Shown: positions 8,631 to 17,717, counted from the stretch's first letter. The stretch: 64,000 bases of DNA from Pelomonas caseinilytica (GCF_021353235.1 NZ_JAJTWT010000010.1:124001-188000), one strand, 5' to 3'. Notes: generated by a model not told the origin, from the letters alone. A program made the numbers and translations.

Positions 8631-11215
8631 GAACTCTCATCTGCCTGATGACGGCCCTGTGCCTCGGCTGGCTCCCCAACACCGCCTCGGCCGCCGAGCG
8701 CAGCAGCGAGGTCATCAACCGCGACTGGACCTTCACCCTCGGCGACGCACCCGATGGCCAGGCCGTCGGGCGCGACACCCGTGGCTGGCAGCGCGTGGAC
8801 CTGCCCCACTCCTTCTCCCAGCCCTATTTCCTCGGCACGGGCTTCTACGTCGGCCACGGCTGGTATCGCAAGACGCTGGAGCTGCCCGCCGCCGCCCGGG
8901 GGCGGCGCATCTCGCTGGAGTTCGACGGCGTCTTCCAGGACGCGGAAGTCTGGGTCAACGGCCAGAAGGCGGGCCGACACGTCGGCGGGTATACCGGCTT
9001 CAGCATCGACATCACGGCGCTGGTGAAGCCGGGCCGCAACCTGCTGGCCGTGCACGTGAACAACGAGTGGAAGGCCCGCGTGGCGCCGCGCGCCGGCGAG
9101 CACGTGTTCTCTGGCGGCATCTACCGCAACGTGCGCCTGGTCATGACCGACCCCGTCCACGTGGCCTGGTACGGCACCTTCGTGACGACGCCCCAGGTGT
9201 CCGACGACAAGGCCTCGGTGCGCGTGCAGACCGAAGTGCGCAACGACCGCGCCGCGCCGGCCCGGGTCGCGCTGGAGTCCGAAGTGCTGGATGCCGACGG
9301 CAGGCGCGTGGCCCGCCATCGCAGCGAGCTGACGGTGCCCGCCGCGGGCAAGTCCGACTACGACCAGGCGCTGCCCGACATCGCCTCGCCGCGCCTGTGG
9401 TCGCCCGACCAGCCTTACCTCTACAAGCTGGTGAGCCGGCTCTACGTGAACGGCCGGGCCGTCGACCGCTTCGAGACACCCTTCGGCATCCGCACCGTCA
9501 GGTTCACCGCCGACCAGGGCTTCTTCCTCAACGGCAGGCACCTCTACCTGATCGGCGCCAACGTGCACCAGGACCAGGCCGGCTGGGGCGACGGCGTGAC
9601 CGACGGCGCCGCCCGGCGCGACGTGCAGATGGTCAAGGACGCCGGCTTCAACTTCATCCGCGGCTCCCACTACCCGCACTCGCCGGCCTTCACGAAGGCG
9701 ACCGACGAGCTCGGCATCCTGTTCTGGTCGGAAGCGCCCTTCTGGGGCATCGGCGGCTTCGGCGCCGACGGCAGCTGGCTGTCCAGCGCCTACCCGCCCG
9801 ACCCGGCGGACCGCCCCGACTTCGAGGCCAGCGTGCTGCAGCAGGTCCAGGAGATGGTGCGCATCCACCGCAACCGGCCGTCCGTCTTCGTCTGGAGCGC
9901 CAGCAACGAGCCCTTCTTCACCCAGGGCGAGGCGATGGACGCGATGCGCGACTTCCTCAAGCGCGAGGTGGCCTTCTTCCACCGCATCGACCCGACGCGG
10001 CCGGTGGCCATCGGCGGTGCCCAGCGCGGCGAGATCGACAAGCTGGGCGACGTGGCCGGCTACAACGGCGACGGCGCCACCCTCTTCCTCAACCCCGGCG
10101 TGCCGTCGGTGGTGTCGGAGTACGGCTCGACCATGGTCGACCGCCCCGGCGCCTTCGAGCCCGGCTTCGGCCTGATGCCCGAGACGCCCGACCAGCAGGC
10201 CGACCCCAAGCCCTATGCCTGGCGCTACCCCTGGCGCGCCGGCGAGGCGCTGTGGTGCGCCTTCGACCACGGCTCCATCGCCTCGATCGAGTTCGGGTCC
10301 ATGGGCTTCATCGACTACTTCCGCCTGCCCAAGCGCCAGTACCACTGGTACCGCAAGACCTATCGAGGTGTCGAGCCGCCCGCCTGGCCCGTGGACGGCA
10401 AGCCCGCCCAGCTGCAGCTGACGGCCAGCCAGACCGTCATCCACGGCACCCAGGGGCTGGACGACTCGCAGCTCGTTGTCACCGTGCAGGACGAGGCCGG
10501 CCGGGCCCTGAGCAATTCGCCGGACGTGACCCTCGCCATCGTCAGCGGTCCGGGCAAGTTCCCCACCGGCCGCAGCATCCACTTCAGCCACAAGTCCCTG
10601 GTCGCCATCCGCGACGGCCAGGCCGCGATCAGCCTGCGGGCCTACGAGGCGGGAGAGACCGTGGTCGAGGCCACCTCGCCCGGGCTGAAGCCCGCGCGCC
10701 TGACCATCACGACCACCGGGCCCGACAAGTTCGTCCCCGGTCGCACGCCGCTGGCGCCCGACCTGCCCGTCGTCACCTACCCGCCCTTCACGCGCATCGC
10801 CTTCCCGGGCGACCCCATCAACGTCACCATCAACCGGCCGACGTCGACCAGCGGCGCCGTGCCCGGCCACGAGGCGCCCCTGGCCAACGACGACCAGGAG
10901 AAGACCTGGTGGCAGGCCAGCGCCAAGCAAGGCCCCGCCTTCTGGCTCGTCCACCTCGAGAACCTCTACACCCTGCACTGGCTGAGCATGGCCATGCCCG
11001 AGGACGGCGGCCCCGACTTCGTCGTCGAGATCAGCAAGGACGGCAACGACTGGCAGCCGGTCGCCGAGGGCAAGGGCGGACGCAAGCACCACGACTTCGC
11101 GCTGTTCGACAAACCCCTCACCGCGGCCTTCCTTCGCATCCGCTTCCCCGCCGTGACTGCCGCACACCCGGCCGCGCTCAGCGAAGTGAGGGTCATCGCC
11201 AAGCCGGCGCATTGA
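8627..11215 (+). CDS. GH2 glycoside hydrolase (beta-galactosidase-like) with C-terminal F5/8-type-C-like domain
   Basis: The chosen start overlaps the DUF418 stop (ATGA) and gives a signal peptide, MRTLICLMTALCLGWLPNTASA; the longer open frame upstream lies inside DUF418. The product has 862 residues. The N-terminal GH2 jelly roll contains GTGFYVGHGWYRK and FDGVFQDAEVWVNG, an Ig-like domain follows, and then the TIM barrel. The acid/base is Glu428 in WSASNEP and the nucleophile is Glu498 in VVSEYGS. After the barrel come an Ig-like domain (about residues 590-705) and a discoidin-like, galactose-binding C-terminal domain (about 725-862) with WLVHLENLYTLHWLSM and ISKDGNDW. GH2 members include beta-galactosidase, beta-glucuronidase and beta-mannosidase. 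Exo-beta-galactosidase is the likeliest activity here, but the sequence does not settle it. Confidence 0.87.
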   Translation: MRTLICLMTALCLGWLPNTASAAERSSEVINRDWTFTLGDAPDGQAVGRDTRGWQRVDLPHSFSQPYFLGTGFYVGHGWYRKTLELPAAARGRRISLEFDGVFQDAEVWVNGQKAGRHVGGYTGFSIDITALVKPGRNLLAVHVNNEWKARVAPRAGEHVFSGGIYRNVRLVMTDPVHVAWYGTFVTTPQVSDDKASVRVQTEVRNDRAAPARVALESEVLDADGRRVARHRSELTVPAAGKSDYDQALPDIASPRLWSPDQPYLYKLVSRLYVNGRAVDRFETPFGIRTVRFTADQGFFLNGRHLYLIGANVHQDQAGWGDGVTDGAARRDVQMVKDAGFNFIRGSHYPHSPAFTKATDELGILFWSEAPFWGIGGFGADGSWLSSAYPPDPADRPDFEASVLQQVQEMVRIHRNRPSVFVWSASNEPFFTQGEAMDAMRDFLKREVAFFHRIDPTRPVAIGGAQRGEIDKLGDVAGYNGDGATLFLNPGVPSVVSEYGSTMVDRPGAFEPGFGLMPETPDQQADPKPYAWRYPWRAGEALWCAFDHGSIASIEFGSMGFIDYFRLPKRQYHWYRKTYRGVEPPAWPVDGKPAQLQLTASQTVIHGTQGLDDSQLVVTVQDEAGRALSNSPDVTLAIVSGPGKFPTGRSIHFSHKSLVAIRDGQAAISLRAYEAGETVVEATSPGLKPARLTITTTGPDKFVPGRTPLAPDLPVVTYPPFTRIAFPGDPINVTINRPTSTSGAVPGHEAPLANDDQEKTWWQASAKQGPAFWLVHLENLYTLHWLSMAMPEDGGPDFVVEISKDGNDWQPVAEGKGGRKHHDFALFDKPLTAAFLRIRFPAVTAAHPAALSEVRVIAKPAH

Positions 11216-11228
11216 ATCGTTGCTCGCC

Positions 11229-14081
11229 ATGAAACCACTTCGATTCCTCGCCGGTCTCCTTGCGCTGGCCTTGACCCTCGGCAGTGCGACCGGGGCCACC
11301 CCACCGCGCGAGCGCACCCGCATCGACGATGGCTGGCGCTTCGCCCTCGGCCATGCCACCGATCCCGCCAAGGACTTCGACCACGGCCTGCGGCCCTTCT
11401 TCTTCGGCAAGGCGGGCTACGGCGACGGTCCGGCGGCGGCCGACTTCGAGGACCGGCCCTGGCGCCGCGTCGACTTGCCGCACGACTGGGCGGTGGAGCT
11501 GCCGTTCAGCGAGCGCGGCAGTTCGCAGCACGGCATGAAGGCCGTCGGCCGCGGCTTCCCGGAGAACAGCGTCGGCTGGTATCGGCGCGAGCTCGCCGTC
11601 CCGGCGTCGGCCCGCGGCCGGCGCTTCGTGCTGGAGTTCGACGGCGTCTTCCGCGACAGCGTCGTCTGGGTCAATGGCCACTACCTGCACCACGAGGCCA
11701 GCGGCTACTCCAGCTTCCAGGTCGACATCACCGACTACCTGAACTTCGGCGGACGCAACGTCGTCGCCGTGCGCGTCGACGCGACGACGCAGGAGGGCTG
11801 GTGGTACGAAGGCGCCGGCATCTACCGCCACGTCTGGCTGACGCAGACGGGGCCGCTGCATGTGGCGCCCTGGGGGAGCTTCGCCAGCGCCAGCGTCGAT
11901 GGGGACCGCGCTGACGTGGCGGTCGGCACGACCGTCCGCAACGACGGCAAGGAGGCCGAGAGCTTCACCATGGAGCACGAGCTGAGAGATCCCGCCGGCC
12001 GCGTCGTCGCCCGCGCCAAGCTGCCGGTGCGCCAGGTTCAGGCCGACGCGAGCGTGGACATCGCCGCACGCCTGCGCGTCGACGCGCCGAAGCTGTGGTC
12101 GCTCGAGACGCCACAGCGCTACACCCTCACCACCTACGTCAGGCGCGCCGGCCAGGTCGTCGACCGCGTCGACACGCCCTTCGGCATCCGCACCATCCGC
12201 TTCGATGCCGACCGGGGCTTCTTCCTCAACGGCCGGCACGTCAAGCTGCACGGCGTCAACAACCATCAGGACCATGCCGGCCTCGGCGTCGCGCTGCCCG
12301 ACGGCATGCACGAGGCACGGTTGAAGATGCTCAAGGCCATGGGCGTCAACGCGATCCGCTCGGCGCACCACCCGGCCACGCCCGAACTGCTGGACGCCTG
12401 CGACCGCCTCGGCATCCTCGTCATCGACGAACACCGCATGATGGGCACGGCGCCGCAGATCCGCGACGAGCTGGAGCGCATGGTGCGCCGCGACCGCAAC
12501 CATCCGTCGGTCATCCTCTGGTCGGTAGGCAACGAGGAATGGGCCATCGAGAACAGCGAGATCGGCACCCGGCTCGCTCGCGAGATGCAGGCCATCGTGC
12601 ATCGCCTGGACCCCACCCGCCCCGCCACGCTGGCCGTCTCCAGCTCCGGCTACGCCGAAGGCACCTCGGTCGGGTCCGAGGTCATCGGCTTCAACTACAG
12701 GGCCCAGCACGACATCGACGCGATGCACCGCCGCTTCCCCGGGCGGCCCCTGGTGGTCACCGAGGAAGGCGCCACCCACGCCACGCGCGGCATCTACCTC
12801 GACGATCCGGCGCAGGTGCACGTCGCGGCCTACGACAGGCGCACGGGCGGCGACTCGACCTCGTCCATCGAAGACGCCTGGCGCTTCAATGCCGAGCGTT
12901 CCTACCTCGCCGGCATGTTCGTTTGGACCGGTTTCGACTATCGCGGCGAGACCACGCCTTTCGGCTGGCCGGCCATCTCGTCGCAGTTCGGCATGCTGGA
13001 CACGACCGGCGCGATGAAGGACAGCGGCTACTACCTGAAGGCCGCGTGGACGGCCGAGCCCATGGTGCACCTGCTGCCGCACTGGAACTGGCCCGGCCGC
13101 GAAGGCCAAGCCATCGAGGTGCGGGTCTACGCCAACACGGACGAGGTCGAGCTGCGGCTCAGCGGGCGCTCGCTCGGACGCAAGGCGCGCAAGCCTTACG
13201 GCCACCTGCAATGGAGCGTGCCCTACGAGGCCGGCAGCCTGGCGGCCCTGGGCTACTCCGGCGGCCAGCTCGTCGCGCAGGAGACCGTGGCCACCACCGG
13301 CGACGGCCAGGCCGTGCGCCTGACCGCCGATCGCATGCGCCTGCGGGCCGGCAGCGACGAGGTGACCCTGGTCACGGTGAACATCGTCGACCGCGAGGGC
13401 CGCGCCGTACCGACCGCCGGCCAGCGCGTCTCTTTCGAGACGAGCGGGCCGCTGCGGCTCATCGGCATGGGCAACGGCGACCCCGGCTCCCACGAGGCCG
13501 ACAAGCCGGCCGAGCTGCACCGCTACGCCGCCGCCACGCATTGGCGCCACCGCGGCATCGCGCACGCCGAGGACGCGGCCGCGCTGATGGGCGACGCAGC
13601 CGGCGCCGGCTGGCGCGATCCCTTCGCCTGGGTGCCGCCCGACCAGCAACCCGCGGACCGGGCCTGGAACCTCGTGCAGGCCGACCTCCCGCCCGCGGCC
13701 GAGACCGGCGCTCGCCGGGTGCTGTTCCTCGGCGACGTCGCACCGGGAACGCGCTTCTTCCTGGACGGCCGCGCCCTCACCCCGCGCCGGGAGGCCGGCA
13801 TGCTGGCCGTCGACATCGATTCGGCGGCCGGAGCCCCGGCCACGCTCACCGCCGTCTTCCCGACGCCGGCCGGCGGCACGCGCGCCTTGTTCGACGGCGC
13901 CCAGGGCGGTCGCCGCTGGGCCACGCTGCGCACAACGACGCCCGCCGCGCCCTGGCAGCGCAGCCTGTTCAGCGGCCATGCGCAATTGATCCTGCAGCCG
14001 GGCAGCGAAGCCGGCCGCGCGACGCTGCGCGCCAGCGGCCCCGGCCTCGAAGCCGCCTCGCTCGCGATCGAGGTCTTCTGA
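11229..14081 (+). CDS. GH2 beta-galactosidase-type enzyme with DUF4982-like domain
   Basis: The ATG at 11229 gives MKPLRFLAGLLALALTLGSATGA, a signal peptide; a TTG three codons earlier is less likely. The 950-residue product has the sugar-binding jelly roll (VDLPHDWAVELPFSE, GVFRDSVVWVNGHYL, GWWYEGAGIYRHVWL) typical of the beta-galactosidase branch of GH2, then the Ig-like domain and the barrel. The acid/base is Glu436 in WSVGNEEW. The nucleophile is probably Glu512 in VVTEEGA, where two adjacent Glu residues make the register slightly uncertain. A DUF4982-type domain (about residues 610-690, with HWNWPGREGQ and VYANTDEVELRLSG) and an Ig-like domain follow. The last 200 residues look like another beta-sandwich. 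It starts 13 bp after the preceding GH2. The two GH2 enzymes differ strongly outside the catalytic motifs, so they probably act on different linkages rather than being a recent duplication. Confidence 0.9.
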   Translation: MKPLRFLAGLLALALTLGSATGATPPRERTRIDDGWRFALGHATDPAKDFDHGLRPFFFGKAGYGDGPAAADFEDRPWRRVDLPHDWAVELPFSERGSSQHGMKAVGRGFPENSVGWYRRELAVPASARGRRFVLEFDGVFRDSVVWVNGHYLHHEASGYSSFQVDITDYLNFGGRNVVAVRVDATTQEGWWYEGAGIYRHVWLTQTGPLHVAPWGSFASASVDGDRADVAVGTTVRNDGKEAESFTMEHELRDPAGRVVARAKLPVRQVQADASVDIAARLRVDAPKLWSLETPQRYTLTTYVRRAGQVVDRVDTPFGIRTIRFDADRGFFLNGRHVKLHGVNNHQDHAGLGVALPDGMHEARLKMLKAMGVNAIRSAHHPATPELLDACDRLGILVIDEHRMMGTAPQIRDELERMVRRDRNHPSVILWSVGNEEWAIENSEIGTRLAREMQAIVHRLDPTRPATLAVSSSGYAEGTSVGSEVIGFNYRAQHDIDAMHRRFPGRPLVVTEEGATHATRGIYLDDPAQVHVAAYDRRTGGDSTSSIEDAWRFNAERSYLAGMFVWTGFDYRGETTPFGWPAISSQFGMLDTTGAMKDSGYYLKAAWTAEPMVHLLPHWNWPGREGQAIEVRVYANTDEVELRLSGRSLGRKARKPYGHLQWSVPYEAGSLAALGYSGGQLVAQETVATTGDGQAVRLTADRMRLRAGSDEVTLVTVNIVDREGRAVPTAGQRVSFETSGPLRLIGMGNGDPGSHEADKPAELHRYAAATHWRHRGIAHAEDAAALMGDAAGAGWRDPFAWVPPDQQPADRAWNLVQADLPPAAETGARRVLFLGDVAPGTRFFLDGRALTPRREAGMLAVDIDSAAGAPATLTAVFPTPAGGTRALFDGAQGGRRWATLRTTTPAAPWQRSLFSGHAQLILQPGSEAGRATLRASGPGLEAASLAIEVF

Positions 14082-14098
14082 AACGCCAGGCGCTCGTC

Positions 14099-14129
14099 GC
14101 CGCCCGGGCTGGCTGGTCGGCCGGGCGGC
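14099..14129. repeat. GC-rich inverted repeat between the CAZyme cluster and the sensory operon
   Basis: The arms GCCGCCCGG (14099-14107) and CCGGGCGGC (14121-14129) are perfectly complementary around a 13-base loop. The hairpin lies 18 bases after the GH2 stop and could slow or end transcription, but no T-run follows. It is recorded as a structural element rather than a proven terminator. Confidence 0.35.
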
Positions 14130-14207
14130 TGGCCCGTCGCAAGGCCCGGGCGGGAGCCGGCGCGGCGGCGCAGAGTGCATGCACCCCACTCCCGAAAGGA
14201 CGAAAGC

Positions 14208-14876
14208 ATGGACTACCGATCCCTCGTGGCCATTCCCCTGGCCGCCCTGGCGCTGACCGCCAGCGGCGCCGACAAGCTGCGCCAGCCTGATGGCTGGATG
14301 TTCCAGGCCTCCTACGCCTGGCCTCAAGGCGCCACCCATGAAGGCGGCGTGGCCCCCGAAACCGAGAACAGCGGGCAGCGCGCGCTGACGGTCAAGTCGC
14401 TGGGGCAGCGCCAGCCGCACGAGATCGGCGGCGTCAGCCAGTACGTCTTCGGCTATGCCGGCCGGCGCATCCGCCTGACGGCCCAGGTGAAGACGGCCGG
14501 CGTCGACGGCTGGGCCGGCCTGGTGGTGAGCCCGGGCTACACGCCCCTGGCCTACCTGCCGTTCTCTCCCAACTACGCCACCACGCCCCCTCTGGGCGCG
14601 GCCGGCTGCGCCGACTGGTGCGAGGTGAGCGTGGTGGCCGACATCCCCGGCGGCGATGACCTGGGCGCCGGTGTCGCCAACGTCGGCCTCGCCCTCGTCG
14701 GCAGCGGCCAGGCCTGGGCGCGCAGCCTGCGGGTGGAAGCCGTGGGCCAGGACGTGCCGCCGACCACCGAGGTCTTCGCGGCCAAGGCGGCCGAGACGGC
14801 GCGCGCCATGACGCTGCAAGGCCAGCAGTGGCGTGCGGCCCGCAAGACGCCGCCGAACAACCTGGCGCTGCGCTGA
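14208..14876 (+). CDS. Small exported protein, first of two tandem paralogues; function unknown
   Basis: The ATG at 14208 follows a good Shine-Dalgarno (GAAAGGA, 14194-14200). The 222-residue product starts with a hydrophobic stretch, YRSLVAIPLAALALTASGA, that looks like a signal peptide. The mature part is beta-rich and matches the next gene segment by segment: DGWM near the mature start, FGYAGRRIRLTAQVKTAG, DGWAGL, EVSVVADIP, then GSGQAWARSLRVEAVG and PPTTE. WAGL plus VWV/VDIP patterns recall beta-sandwich, carbohydrate-binding-like modules sometimes joined to regulators; that is a resemblance, not an assignment. It sits at the head of the probable operon with the LytS/LytTR pair, so a periplasmic sensing role is possible. 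Confidence 0.75.
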   Translation: MDYRSLVAIPLAALALTASGADKLRQPDGWMFQASYAWPQGATHEGGVAPETENSGQRALTVKSLGQRQPHEIGGVSQYVFGYAGRRIRLTAQVKTAGVDGWAGLVVSPGYTPLAYLPFSPNYATTPPLGAAGCADWCEVSVVADIPGGDDLGAGVANVGLALVGSGQAWARSLRVEAVGQDVPPTTEVFAAKAAETARAMTLQGQQWRAARKTPPNNLALR

Positions 14877-14916
14877 ACGCCGGCAGCCCGATCAACGAAC
14901 TCCGAGGAACCTCGAC

Positions 14917-15600
14917 ATGGACTTCCGCGCCCTCCTGATCATTCCCCTTGCCGCCCTGGTGCTGAGCGCCGGCGCGGCCGGCCTGCCCATGCCCGAAGGC
15001 TGGATGGCGAGCCGGCATGCCATGCTGCTCGACGGCACGGCAGGATTCGATGGCTACGAGATCGGCATCGACACCGCCGTCGCCGGCAGCTCGCCCAGCC
15101 TCACGCTGCACGCCATCGCCGCCCAGCGCAAGGACGCGCCCAGCGTCGGCCACGCCTTCCAGACCGTGACCGGCTATGCCGGCCAGCGGGTGCGCTTCAG
15201 CGGCCAGCTGCGCGCCGAAGCCGCCGGCGGCTGGGCGGGCCTCTACCTGGGGCTTGGAGAGAACGACGTGTTGGCGCCGCTCACCCTGGGCCAGCCCGGC
15301 GTGGAGAAGAAGCTGCCCGCCGGCGTCCCCCTGCCCGCCGCGGACGGCGTGTGGCGCGAAGTCAGCGTCGTCATGGACGTGCCGGCCGACGAGCCCTTCC
15401 TCACCCTGGGCGTGGCCCAGGTGGGCGAAGGCCAGGTCTGGGTGCGCGAGCTGAAGTTCGAAGTCGTCGGGCCGGAGGTGCAGCCCACCACGACCCCGGT
15501 CGGCATCGATTGGGCCGGGGCCCGGCGCTTCCACGCAGCGGCACGCGCCAACATGGCCAAGATGCCGCCCCAGCCGCTGCGCAACGCCGCGCTGGACTGA
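14917..15600 (+). CDS. Small exported protein, second tandem paralogue; function unknown
   Basis: The ATG at 14917 is preceded by GAGGA (14904-14908) at good spacing. The 227-residue product begins FRALLIIPLAALVLSAGAAG, a likely signal peptide, followed by MPEGWM. It is homologous to the preceding gene product: VTGYAGQRVRFSGQLRAEA and GGWAGLYLG align with that protein, as do EVSVVMDVP, GEGQVWVRELKFEVVG and QPTTT. Both end in an Ala/Arg-rich helix-like tail. The pair therefore arose by tandem duplication and has since diverged. The histidine kinase starts only 11 bp downstream, which makes co-transcription very likely and suggests a link between these exported proteins and the sensor. Confidence 0.75.
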   Translation: MDFRALLIIPLAALVLSAGAAGLPMPEGWMASRHAMLLDGTAGFDGYEIGIDTAVAGSSPSLTLHAIAAQRKDAPSVGHAFQTVTGYAGQRVRFSGQLRAEAAGGWAGLYLGLGENDVLAPLTLGQPGVEKKLPAGVPLPAADGVWREVSVVMDVPADEPFLTLGVAQVGEGQVWVRELKFEVVGPEVQPTTTPVGIDWAGARRFHAAARANMAKMPPQPLRNAALD

Positions 15601-15611
15601 GTCCGCACGCC

Positions 15612-16682
15612 ATGGCCGCCGCGACATCCAACCCGGCGAGCGCAGCCCGGCGCTGGCCGCTGCGCGGCGCCCTCTGGCCCGCCCTGACGTTCTGGGCCGC
15701 CTGGGCGCTGCTGCGCTGGCAATGGCCGCATGCGCGCTGGATCGCCATCTCGGCCCAGCTGTGGCTGGCCTACAGCGCTGCCTGGTTGGTCCTGCGCTCG
15801 CGGTGGTGGGGGCTGGCGGTGCCGCTGGCGGCGGCGGCCGGCGCGCTGCTGGGTGCCGGCCTCTCGCCCGACGTGACGCTGGCCTCCTGGCTGCCGCCGC
15901 TCGGGCCCCTGCCCGTCCTGCGTGCGGCCCTGCCCGCCTTCGCCTTCGCGCTGCTGATGCATCTGCCCCTGCGCTGGTGGCATTGGCGCGAGGAGCAGAA
16001 GCTGCGCTGGCAGCTCGCGCGGGCCGAGCAGAGCGCCGCCATGGCCGAGCTGTCGCGACAAGTCAGCGTGGCCGAGCTCAAGGCCCTGCAGGCCCAGGTC
16101 GAGCCGCACTTCCTGTTCAACGCGCTGGCCAGCCTGCAGCAGCTCATCCGCAGCCAGCCCGCCACCGCCGAGCGCTTCCTCGGCGAACTGCACGACTACC
16201 TGCGCCTGGCCCTGCCGTCCATGCGCGAGCCCCTGTCCACGGTCGAGCGCGAGCTGGCGCTGGCACGGGCCTATCTCACCGTGATGGCGACGCGCCTGGG
16301 CGCCCGGCTGCGCGTGGAGGTGCGCGCCCAGCCCGGCTGCGAAGCCGCCGCCATGCCGCCGATGATGCTGCTGACGCTGGTGGAGAACGCGGTGCGCCAT
16401 GGCATCGAACCCCTGCCCCAGGGCGGGCGCATCGAGGTCGAAGCGCGCCGCGAGGGCGCCCGCCTGGTGCTGGAGGTGCGCGACAGCGGCGCCGGCCTGC
16501 ATGTCCCGGCGGGCGCGCCGACCGGAGCGCCGACGCAAGGCCAGGGCCTGGGCCTGGCCAATGTGCGCGACCGCCTGGCCAGCCTGTACGGCCAGGACGC
16601 GAGGCTCGCCCTGGAACAGCGCGAGGCCGGGGGCGTCAGCGCCCGCATCGAGCTGCCCCTGCCCTCGGGGGAAAACCCATGA
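15612..16682 (+). CDS. LytS/YehU-type sensor histidine kinase
   Basis: This 356-residue membrane kinase has four hydrophobic segments in the first 125 residues (such as LWPALTFWAAWALL and LAVPLAAAAGALLGAG). A short coiled coil follows, and then the His_kinase domain with EPHFLFNALASLQQLI, whose His166 is the expected autophosphorylation site. The ATP-binding domain shows ENAVRHGIEP (N box), DSGAGL and GLGLANVRDRL (G boxes). There is no separate extracellular sensor domain, so signals are probably read in or near the membrane or through partner proteins. It ends by overlapping the response-regulator gene (ATGA), the usual pairing for this family. Confidence 0.92.
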   Translation: MAAATSNPASAARRWPLRGALWPALTFWAAWALLRWQWPHARWIAISAQLWLAYSAAWLVLRSRWWGLAVPLAAAAGALLGAGLSPDVTLASWLPPLGPLPVLRAALPAFAFALLMHLPLRWWHWREEQKLRWQLARAEQSAAMAELSRQVSVAELKALQAQVEPHFLFNALASLQQLIRSQPATAERFLGELHDYLRLALPSMREPLSTVERELALARAYLTVMATRLGARLRVEVRAQPGCEAAAMPPMMLLTLVENAVRHGIEPLPQGGRIEVEARREGARLVLEVRDSGAGLHVPAGAPTGAPTQGQGLGLANVRDRLASLYGQDARLALEQREAGGVSARIELPLPSGENP

Positions 16683-17440
16683 CTCGCCCCACCGCCATCC
16701 TCATCGAAGACGAGGAACTGCCTCGCCAGCGGCTGCGCGACGGCCTGGCCGAACTCTGGCCGGAGCTGCTGGTCCTGGCCGAAGCCGCGGACGGCGACCA
16801 CGGCCTGGCCCTGGTGCTGGAGCAGCGCCCCGACATCGTCTTCGTCGACATCCGCCTGCCCGGGCTGGACGGCCTGCAGCTCGCCCGGCGCATCAAGGGC
16901 TTGTGCCTCGTGGTCTTCGTCACCGCCTACGACGCCCACGCGGTGAGCGCATTCGACCAGGGCGCCGTGGACTATCTGCTCAAGCCGCTGTCCACCGAAC
17001 GCCTGCACGAGACCCTGATGCGGCTCAAGCAGCGCCTGCAATGGCCGCCGCAGCAGCTGGCGCGCTGGCTGGAGCACTGGGCTCCGCCGAACCTGGCCGC
17101 GGCGCCCGCGGCGGCGGCGCCCCTGCGCTGGCTCCAGGCCTCCCAGGGCGAGCGCCTGCATCTCGTCATGGTGGCCGACGTCAGCCACTTTCGCAGCGAC
17201 AACAAATACACCTGCGCCATCACGGCGGAAGGCGAGTTCCTGCTGCGGCTGTCGCTTCGCGAGCTGCTCGCCCAGCTCGATCCCGAGCAGTTCTGGCAGA
17301 TCCATCGCGCCGTGGTCGTCAACCTCGCCAGCGTCGCCCGGGTCGACCGCCGCCTGGGCGGCATGGACGTGGTGCTGCGGGACGGAAAGACCCGGCTCGC
17401 GGTCAGCCAGAGCTTTCAGGCCCGGTTCAAGCCGATGTGA
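16679..17440 (+). CDS. LytTR-family response regulator
   Basis: This 253-residue DNA-binding regulator has a receiver domain at residues 1-120. The acidic pair is Glu10/Asp11, the phospho-acceptor is Asp57 (FVDIRLPG), a Thr/Ala lies in FVTAYDAHAV, and Lys is in DYLLKPLS. A Pro/Ala-rich linker leads to a C-terminal LytTR domain (about 150-250) with FRSDNKYTCAI, SLRELLAQLDPEQFWQIHRAVVVNL and the closing LAVSQSFQARFK. It is translationally coupled to the kinase. LytTR regulators commonly control extracellular polymers, adhesion or autolysis. The next gene downstream encodes a giant surface-type protein, which makes it an attractive but unproven target. Confidence 0.93.
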   Translation: MTRPTAILIEDEELPRQRLRDGLAELWPELLVLAEAADGDHGLALVLEQRPDIVFVDIRLPGLDGLQLARRIKGLCLVVFVTAYDAHAVSAFDQGAVDYLLKPLSTERLHETLMRLKQRLQWPPQQLARWLEHWAPPNLAAAPAAAAPLRWLQASQGERLHLVMVADVSHFRSDNKYTCAITAEGEFLLRLSLRELLAQLDPEQFWQIHRAVVVNLASVARVDRRLGGMDVVLRDGKTRLAVSQSFQARFKPM

Positions 17441-17717
17441 CGGGGCCGGCATCCCATTCCAAAAAGGACTGGGGCCATTACCTGCGTCGCCGGCATTCCC
17501 AGCAGGCGCCGCATTCCCGAAAAACCGGACATCCCAACCCACCTGTTCAGGGGGGTAAGAGGCTCGCCCGTTCTGGGGACGAGTGACTGAAGCCTAAACC
17601 CACCCTCGGTGGCAACATTTCTTTGCCAGGGTCACAGGCGGGCTGACGCTTTCTCGTTTGAGTAACCGTTTCCGACGTGCGCTGACACACAACGAACGAC
17701 GGATACGGGGCGAGTTC
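17441..17717. promoter_or_regulatory. Intergenic leader before the giant gene with direct and inverted repeats
   Basis: This 277-base gap is the largest gene-free stretch in the window and is visibly less GC-rich near 17590-17660. It contains two exact direct repeats of GCATTCCC (17493-17500 and 17511-17518, 18 bp apart). It also contains an inverted repeat, TGGCAA/TTGCCA, at 17610-17628 with a 7-base loop, flanked outside by ACCCT and AGGGT. A regulated promoter for the giant gene is expected here, but no standard -35/-10 pair is convincing. An in-frame TTG at 17658 has no ribosome-binding site. Confidence 0.45.

Noticed and set aside
17658-17717. Upstream TTG start for the giant gene
   Set aside because: No Shine-Dalgarno precedes it, whereas the ATG at 17718 has a purine-rich GGGGCGAG upstream and leads directly into the basic N-terminus typical before LEPR-XLL motifs.
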